This document shows, one piece after another, positions 59,381 through 64,000 of a DNA stretch of 64,000 bases. This DNA comes from Methylophilus medardicus (GTDB taxonomy: Bacteria; Pseudomonadota; Gammaproteobacteria; Burkholderiales; Methylophilaceae), in NCBI RefSeq assembly GCF_006363955.1, contig NZ_CP040948.1:1488001-1552000 (forward strand), given 5' to 3'. Every line of letters starts with the position of its first letter. Position 1 is the stretch's first letter. The position numbers were made by a program, and so were the translations under genes. The notes under the pieces were generated by a model that saw nothing but the letters and a program-made list of their open reading frames with translations, was not told where the DNA came from and did no database searches.

Positions 59381-62300
59381 TAAAATTCTTCTCTCAGATA
59401 AATGACCGGCGATTTATAAATGCCAAACGATGCACGTGAGACAGGATCAACCCCCAACCATGGTAGTGCGCCGCCAGCAGCAGGCTGCTCTGTCGCGCCG
59501 ATACAGGTATTTTCACTGGGCAATGCCGGCCCCAGATTCACCTCGAGATCGACACTGCCGGTATTCGGCCGACCATCACTCCCTATGCCAGGGGCAGTCA
59601 ATTTAAAGCGCGACACGCCCTGACTGACATTGGCGTTACCCGACAAGTGTGTTTCACAGGCATTGAGGTTGCCATGATAGTTTTTCATCACGATAGACTG
59701 TAATGGTATCTGGGTGCAGCTGTCCGCATTGTTGCGCACATAGGCAGCATCTAAGCCAATTTGACGCCAGTATTGCGCCTCAATCTTTATTGGTAACGCG
59801 AGCAACTCAGAGCCGTGGGCCGGGGTGATAAACAAACGTCCGAATCTAAATGCATCTGGGCTTGAGACGGCAACCGCTTCAGATGTGCTTACGCCATCAT
59901 CATCCAGCGGCTTCGCCATGAGTGTCAGCGGCGCTTCAGGCACAGCATCAGCAGGTCGCTTCACCAGATGCGTTGCCGTCACTGTCGCCTCCCCCTTCAC
60001 CCACTGGCCGGTAGGCATATCTTTGCTGACCCCTAAGGTGTAGCTTGCCGGGCTCAGACTAAAATGATAACTGCTATAGTCGGCCAGATTAAACTTGGCA
60101 AAACTGTTGCCATAATCCCCCTCATAGTTTTTGGTCACACTACCATCCTTTGCCTGTGCAAAGAGTTTAAATGCAGTGAGCCAGCCATCCTGCCCAAAAT
60201 AATTAAAACTGCCACAGGCCAACTGACTTTTGATCGCACTGATGCCAAAATGATGCGGATAAAAACGTCCCACATTGCCCGAGCTAGTTGTCGTCACATC
60301 GCCAGCCCCCAGATAGTCGCCATCACTCAAACGCGGTGACAGCTTGATGATGCCGACCTCGTTCCATTCCAATGTGGCAAGCTCAGCTTTGCCGCCTGCA
60401 AAGCTGCCTGGCTGCGTGCTGGCGTTCTTGAGTACGCCAGGCGCGCCACCCGCCGGCGCGATGACTGAGGCTTGCAAAGTGACTGATTCTGGCGTTTGTT
60501 CGCGCCCAAAATTCTGCGTGAGCGCATTGTTTTTGGCATAGGCGGCCACGGTCGCTTTGAAAGAAGTGCCAGACTGCACAAACACCGGGCCATTGGCATC
60601 ACCCGCTGCCGGGTTAGGACCATCCGTGGCGCTTTTAATGGAGTTGTCGAGAACACCAAGAGAATAAGGCTTGGTCACAAAAGTAGTGTTGCCCGACAGT
60701 TGGGCCGCGTTTACTGTTTTTTTAACCCAAAGTGTGGTTTGACCGACATCAAAATAATTCAACTTGAATGGCGCATTGCCATTGTCATCAAACGCCATCT
60801 CTACATCTCTCAAATTCAACGCCGTATCTGCATGATTGTTCGCGGTGATGATTTGCTGGCCACGCCCTGTTATCCGCATTTGATCCCCAGCACCCGGCGC
60901 ACAGGTGGTTGGATTGATGCACTGGTAGCCCATTTGTACTGTCGTGCTGCCTTTGAGCGCGGCCTGGCAGGCTGCGCTCTTGTTGTCCGTCTGGATGGCC
61001 CGCAGATAGTATTGCGTTGATTCTTGCCCGGCCAGCTGATTCGAAATGTCAAGACTATTGCCATTGGGCTGCGTGCTGAACACGAACCCTGCCTCACGCG
61101 AAATATAATCACAGCTGTTGGAGTTATCTTTGGTGTTGAGGCATTCAAACGCCTGTGCGCGATCTGGTTGTGCACTTAAATCGCTGACGCTCAGTTTGAC
61201 AGTCTGTACTACCGGCACCGACAAATCGACATCGGTGCTAGGCCAGCCTAGTGAAATTGCAAAACTACGACTATTAATGATTGTGCCTTGCAAGCTAGAG
61301 GCATTTAATGTGCCGTTAATGCCCAAGGCTGCGCGCATACACTGGCCTTGACTATCTGTACCGATACAACTGTTGATCTTGATATTTGCAGGCATACAGG
61401 CCACGCCTTCACCGGGATGCACAATCTGCAAATAACTCAGTCGGTTACAAGCATGCACTTCGTTAAGGTCCGCCTGCACTTGGCTAGCAGTGATCGCTCC
61501 TTTATAAACTCTAACCTCATCCAAACGACCACGAAAGCGCATGCTGTTTTGGCTGCCAAAACCGCCTATGACAAAAGTTGATTCGGTAGGTACAGCCTGA
61601 TTTTGCAGGGCATCAATATTGGTAAGTAAGCCGCCAGTACTATTACGATCAACTGAGCGGAACTCCAACCGCATCGGATTGCCAGTGCCATAACCGAGGG
61701 GAATCACAAAATTTTGGAACTGTGCAACCTGAGTATTGAGCGTTCTAATAAAGACACCATCCAACAATACATCAATCGCAGAATCGGTGCCCGACGTGAA
61801 GCCCGGTCTCGCTGCATAATCTAAACTTAGCGTGAGCTCCTCCCCTTTTTTAGGGTTGATCAGGGTGTATAAATTGTAATCCCCCACATTATTTTCAATC
61901 TCAAGTAAACGCCCCGTCGGGGAGACTATTCCATAAGAGGTAGACGGAAAGACTTCTAGCACACCGCTAGGATTATCTGTGAACCATCCTGGCGGAGGCG
62001 CTGCGGTGGGAATGGCATCAGGGTCGAACTTGGCAATGGAGTTGAGTTTGCGCGTCCCACTCATTGTGAGTGTTTTCGACACACCATCAATGTACAAGCT
62101 GTTTTGTGACATATCTAAATTTGTAAATATCGCGGCCACATGATGCCAACCTTTGGCCAAGCCAGTGGCAGAAGTGCCATATAACCGTCCGTCATTGGCA
62201 TCAAAGCCAAGCACGTTATTTTTAATGACCAGCTTGTAATCACTCCAGCCTAAGGGGGCAACAGCATCATCGCCCTCCCAATACATCCAAAAAGTGACAC

Positions 62301-62673
62301 TCTGTTTGCCGCTGGTACTGGTATCCACAGGGATATCACTAATTAAAAACGCCCCGCCATTGCTGCTGGGCCCAGCATATTGTGAGTAGGCACAAGTGCT
62401 CAGTGGATAATCCACTTTGGCTTGTTCAGAAAAGGCACTGCTTGGTACAGGCGTGCCGATCGCTTTACCGTTGAAGGGGACAACGCCATAATTTGCTACG
62501 TCGCGTAACTCATTGGGTGCCCCACTCCAGCGATTCAAGTCCTCCATATTGTAATGGGCCAGCAACTGCAAAGCATGGCATTGCGTCGCCATCATGGACA
62601 CCCCAATCCATAGACTTAATAACAAACCATTAACAAGCGGCCGCCGCTTGTTGTGCATCTGCGCCATACACAT
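59380..62673 (-). CDS. MshQ-like surface protein (LamG plus DUF6701)
   Basis: This 1,097-residue exported protein has a hydrophobic signal near its N-terminus (LLLSLWIGVSMMATQCHA). A LamG/concanavalin-like domain follows at about 35-200 (SVTFWMYWEGDD, then KGWHHVAAIF), with a second LamG-like part ending in RFRGRLDEVRVYKGA. A long C-terminal half has CGSFNYFGQDGWLTAFKLFA, the style of MshQ/DUF6701 proteins. MshQ is encoded with MSHA type IV pili and is thought to be a pilus-associated adhesin or tip component. I see no other msh genes here; they may lie elsewhere. Many paired cysteines suggest disulfides. The start could be any of the Met at 1, 3 or 6. Confidence 0.72.
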   Translation of the reverse strand: MCMAQMHNKRRPLVNGLLLSLWIGVSMMATQCHALQLLAHYNMEDLNRWSGAPNELRDVANYGVVPFNGKAIGTPVPSSAFSEQAKVDYPLSTCAYSQYAGPSSNGGAFLISDIPVDTSTSGKQSVTFWMYWEGDDAVAPLGWSDYKLVIKNNVLGFDANDGRLYGTSATGLAKGWHHVAAIFTNLDMSQNSLYIDGVSKTLTMSGTRKLNSIAKFDPDAIPTAAPPPGWFTDNPSGVLEVFPSTSYGIVSPTGRLLEIENNVGDYNLYTLINPKKGEELTLSLDYAARPGFTSGTDSAIDVLLDGVFIRTLNTQVAQFQNFVIPLGYGTGNPMRLEFRSVDRNSTGGLLTNIDALQNQAVPTESTFVIGGFGSQNSMRFRGRLDEVRVYKGAITASQVQADLNEVHACNRLSYLQIVHPGEGVACMPANIKINSCIGTDSQGQCMRAALGINGTLNASSLQGTIINSRSFAISLGWPSTDVDLSVPVVQTVKLSVSDLSAQPDRAQAFECLNTKDNSNSCDYISREAGFVFSTQPNGNSLDISNQLAGQESTQYYLRAIQTDNKSAACQAALKGSTTVQMGYQCINPTTCAPGAGDQMRITGRGQQIITANNHADTALNLRDVEMAFDDNGNAPFKLNYFDVGQTTLWVKKTVNAAQLSGNTTFVTKPYSLGVLDNSIKSATDGPNPAAGDANGPVFVQSGTSFKATVAAYAKNNALTQNFGREQTPESVTLQASVIAPAGGAPGVLKNASTQPGSFAGGKAELATLEWNEVGIIKLSPRLSDGDYLGAGDVTTTSSGNVGRFYPHHFGISAIKSQLACGSFNYFGQDGWLTAFKLFAQAKDGSVTKNYEGDYGNSFAKFNLADYSSYHFSLSPASYTLGVSKDMPTGQWVKGEATVTATHLVKRPADAVPEAPLTLMAKPLDDDGVSTSEAVAVSSPDAFRFGRLFITPAHGSELLALPIKIEAQYWRQIGLDAAYVRNNADSCTQIPLQSIVMKNYHGNLNACETHLSGNANVSQGVSRFKLTAPGIGSDGRPNTGSVDLEVNLGPALPSENTCIGATEQPAAGGALPWLGVDPVSRASFGIYKSPVIYLREEF

Positions 62674-62812
62674 CCAATCAGTGTTAATTTATAAAATATT
62701 AACACTTTAACAAACTTAAATTAACATTTGTAATGTTTGAGATAAGTCGTGTATTTCATCTATGCAGAGACAAACACCAAGCATGGACGTTTGAGGAAAT
62801 ATGGGCGAAAAA

Positions 62813-62834
62813 AAAGCGACCCTGAGGTCGCTTT
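62813..62834 (-). terminator. Terminator of the RTX adhesin gene
   Basis: AAAGCGACC (62813-62821) pairs with GGTCGCTTT (62826-62834) around CTGA, with A/T runs on both sides. It lies 15 bp after the stop of the leftward adhesin gene. Confidence 0.9.
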
Positions 62835-62849
62835 AAAAAAACCAAATCA

Positions 62850-64000
62850 TTAATCAGTGATCAATTTTTGTTGTGACAACAAGTTGTTAATAATGGCCGC
62901 ATCGGAGGTTTGACCCGTAGTGAGATCCACCCCACTCAACACGATCTGCTGAGTGGTGTTTCCACTACTGAAACTGCCTGACACATTGTGTGCATCAGCC
63001 GAGAACCCTCCATTTGAGCTGATATGCACAATGGTATCGCTGCCTGATTTCTCAAAGTGCAAGAAGTTGACTAAGTTGCCAGCATTTTCGCCTTGTAACA
63101 AATCACGCACATCCAGCACGTCACCGCCTTGGCTCACCGCAGCTTTGTTGAAGTCAGTGATGGTATCGCGGGCAGGAGCACCCGCAACACCCTCATCGCC
63201 GTGATCCCACTTGAATACATCAACACCGGCACCGCCTGTAAGGGTATCGTTTCCTTTACCACCAATGAGGATGTCGTTGCCATCGCCCCCATTTAAAGTG
63301 TCGTTACCTGCACCACCACGCAAGATATCGTTTCCAACACCGCCGTTTAAAGTGTCATTGCCAGCGTAGCCGTAAATAATGTCGTTTCCAGAGGTGCCGT
63401 TGACAACATTATTACCACTATCGCCACCCAAGATCGGCGTACTGTTGCTGCTGCTGAGCAAATCTAGGCTCAGCAAAGTAGAAGCACTTGCGCTGTCTTG
63501 CAAGCCAGTACTGTCAGTGGCAGTAATATTCAAGGTTTGTAATGCACTCACGCCCACTGCTTGATCCACCTTAACTGTAGACAAGAACTCGTTTAACGCA
63601 AGGTTATCCACGGTGCCACCATCAAGGGCGGTGACGACCATTTTTCCACTGGCACCCACTAAGCCGAGTAAACCATTGTTTTGCGTATAAGTGACCTTGA
63701 GTCCCAGCTCAGTCGCCACAGCCTGTGAATAGGACAACAAATTAGCACCGAGCACTACACCCAATAAGCTGCTGTAAGCAATGGTCACGTTACTAATATT
63801 GTTGTTAACGTCACTCGCCGCAAATGCCTGACGACTCGCAAAATTCAACAAATCCACATTGAGCACGCCCGGGATGGCAATTAAACCAGAAGCACTGGCA
63901 GCATTGGCCACATCCGGTGCAACTTGTGGCGTGGTCACTACGCTGGTATTTTTGCTCACATTCAGTGTCAACGTTGCCGAACTAGTATCACCATCTTTGT
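62850..64000 (-). CDS. C-terminal part of an RTX/type I-secreted adhesin (cut by window edge)
   Basis: The frame stays open to the window's right end; no true start is visible. The first residues, DGDTSSATLTLNVSKNTS, look like the end of a cadherin/VCBS-type repeat of a large adhesin. The rest has a Ser/Asn-rich region, then about six calcium-binding nonapeptides of the G-G-x-G-x-D type (GNDIIYGYAGNDTLNGG and so on). A C-terminal secretion domain follows with DVFKWDHGD, DTITDFNKA and VLDVRDLLQGEN, which I associate with type I secretion substrates. Such proteins fold on the cell surface once they bind calcium. The type I transporter is not in the window. Confidence 0.88.
   Translation of the reverse strand, partial: KDGDTSSATLTLNVSKNTSVVTTPQVAPDVANAASASGLIAIPGVLNVDLLNFASRQAFAASDVNNNISNVTIAYSSLLGVVLGANLLSYSQAVATELGLKVTYTQNNGLLGLVGASGKMVVTALDGGTVDNLALNEFLSTVKVDQAVGVSALQTLNITATDSTGLQDSASASTLLSLDLLSSSNSTPILGGDSGNNVVNGTSGNDIIYGYAGNDTLNGGVGNDILRGGAGNDTLNGGDGNDILIGGKGNDTLTGGAGVDVFKWDHGDEGVAGAPARDTITDFNKAAVSQGGDVLDVRDLLQGENAGNLVNFLHFEKSGSDTIVHISSNGGFSADAHNVSGSFSSGNTTQQIVLSGVDLTTGQTSDAAIINNLLSQQKLITD

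Noticed and set aside
1-64000. CRISPR array, insertion sequence or rRNA operon
   Set aside because: I found no regularly spaced repeats, no intact transposase with terminal inverted repeats and no rRNA sequence.

Overview
The window looks like a chromosomal segment of a flagellated, Gram-negative betaproteobacterium. I infer a methylotroph of the family Methylophilaceae from the gene families and from the methylcitrate-cycle cluster. No rRNA or methanol-oxidation gene is present to prove this. Codon use and base composition are even, except for an AT-richer accessory stretch at about 24-30 kb.

Region 1 (1-8,000) is flagellar. fliG (cut by the window edge) and fliF run leftward and fliE diverges from them. 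Then come a stand-alone FlhB C-terminal homologue, fliK, fliT, fliS, fliD, flaG and a short flagellin gene with a clear sigma-28 promoter.

Region 2 (8,300-22,000) starts beside the flagellin gene. A six-gene, tightly coupled operon encodes phosphonate synthesis: a cytidylyltransferase/PEP-mutase fusion, phosphonopyruvate decarboxylase, an aminoethylphosphonate-type aminotransferase, a second cytidylyltransferase, a methyltransferase and a TagF-like CDP-polyol phosphotransferase with TPRs. Convergent to it lies one 7.5-kb gene for a roughly 2,500-residue modular protein. It contains TPRs, two SPINDLY/O-GlcNAc-transferase-type domains, a GT-A domain, a methyltransferase and a kinase-like tail. 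I propose that these genes together build and attach a phosphonate-bearing glycan, possibly to flagellin. This is the strongest candidate for an undescribed system in the window.

Region 3 (22,000-30,100) is mixed and accessory. It holds a small HTH regulator, an Rmf/CrpP-like small protein, a YihY membrane protein, a YjjJ-type HipA kinase, a decayed phage terminase small-subunit gene, three PEP-CTERM secreted proteins and four tRNAs (Gly, Cys, Gly, Leu).

Region 4 (30,100-39,200) is mostly housekeeping: pgsA, uvrC, a 4-OT tautomerase, a CDF transporter, rlmJ and a DUF2914 protein. It also has a convergent rpfC/rpfF pair, which indicates DSF-type fatty-acid signalling.

Region 5 (39,300-59,380) is a central-carbon supercluster. 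acnB stands alone. A leftward operon carries a GntR regulator, malic enzyme, sdhCDAB, sdhE, a CitE-like lyase, an acyl-CoA ligase and class I fumarase. A divergent rightward operon carries a CitE-like protein, mesaconyl-CoA hydratase (mch), a second CitE-like lyase, and prpB, prpC and prpD. The genes cover propionyl-CoA to methylcitrate, methylisocitrate, then pyruvate plus succinate, fumarate, malate and pyruvate. The mch/CitE module could add glyoxylate plus propionyl-CoA chemistry, or feed propionyl-CoA in from mesaconate. A palindrome next to a near-consensus promoter in the divergent gap is the likely GntR operator.

Region 6 (59,380-64,000) encodes surface proteins: a MshQ-like DUF6701 protein and the C-terminal end of a type I-secreted RTX adhesin that continues past the window.
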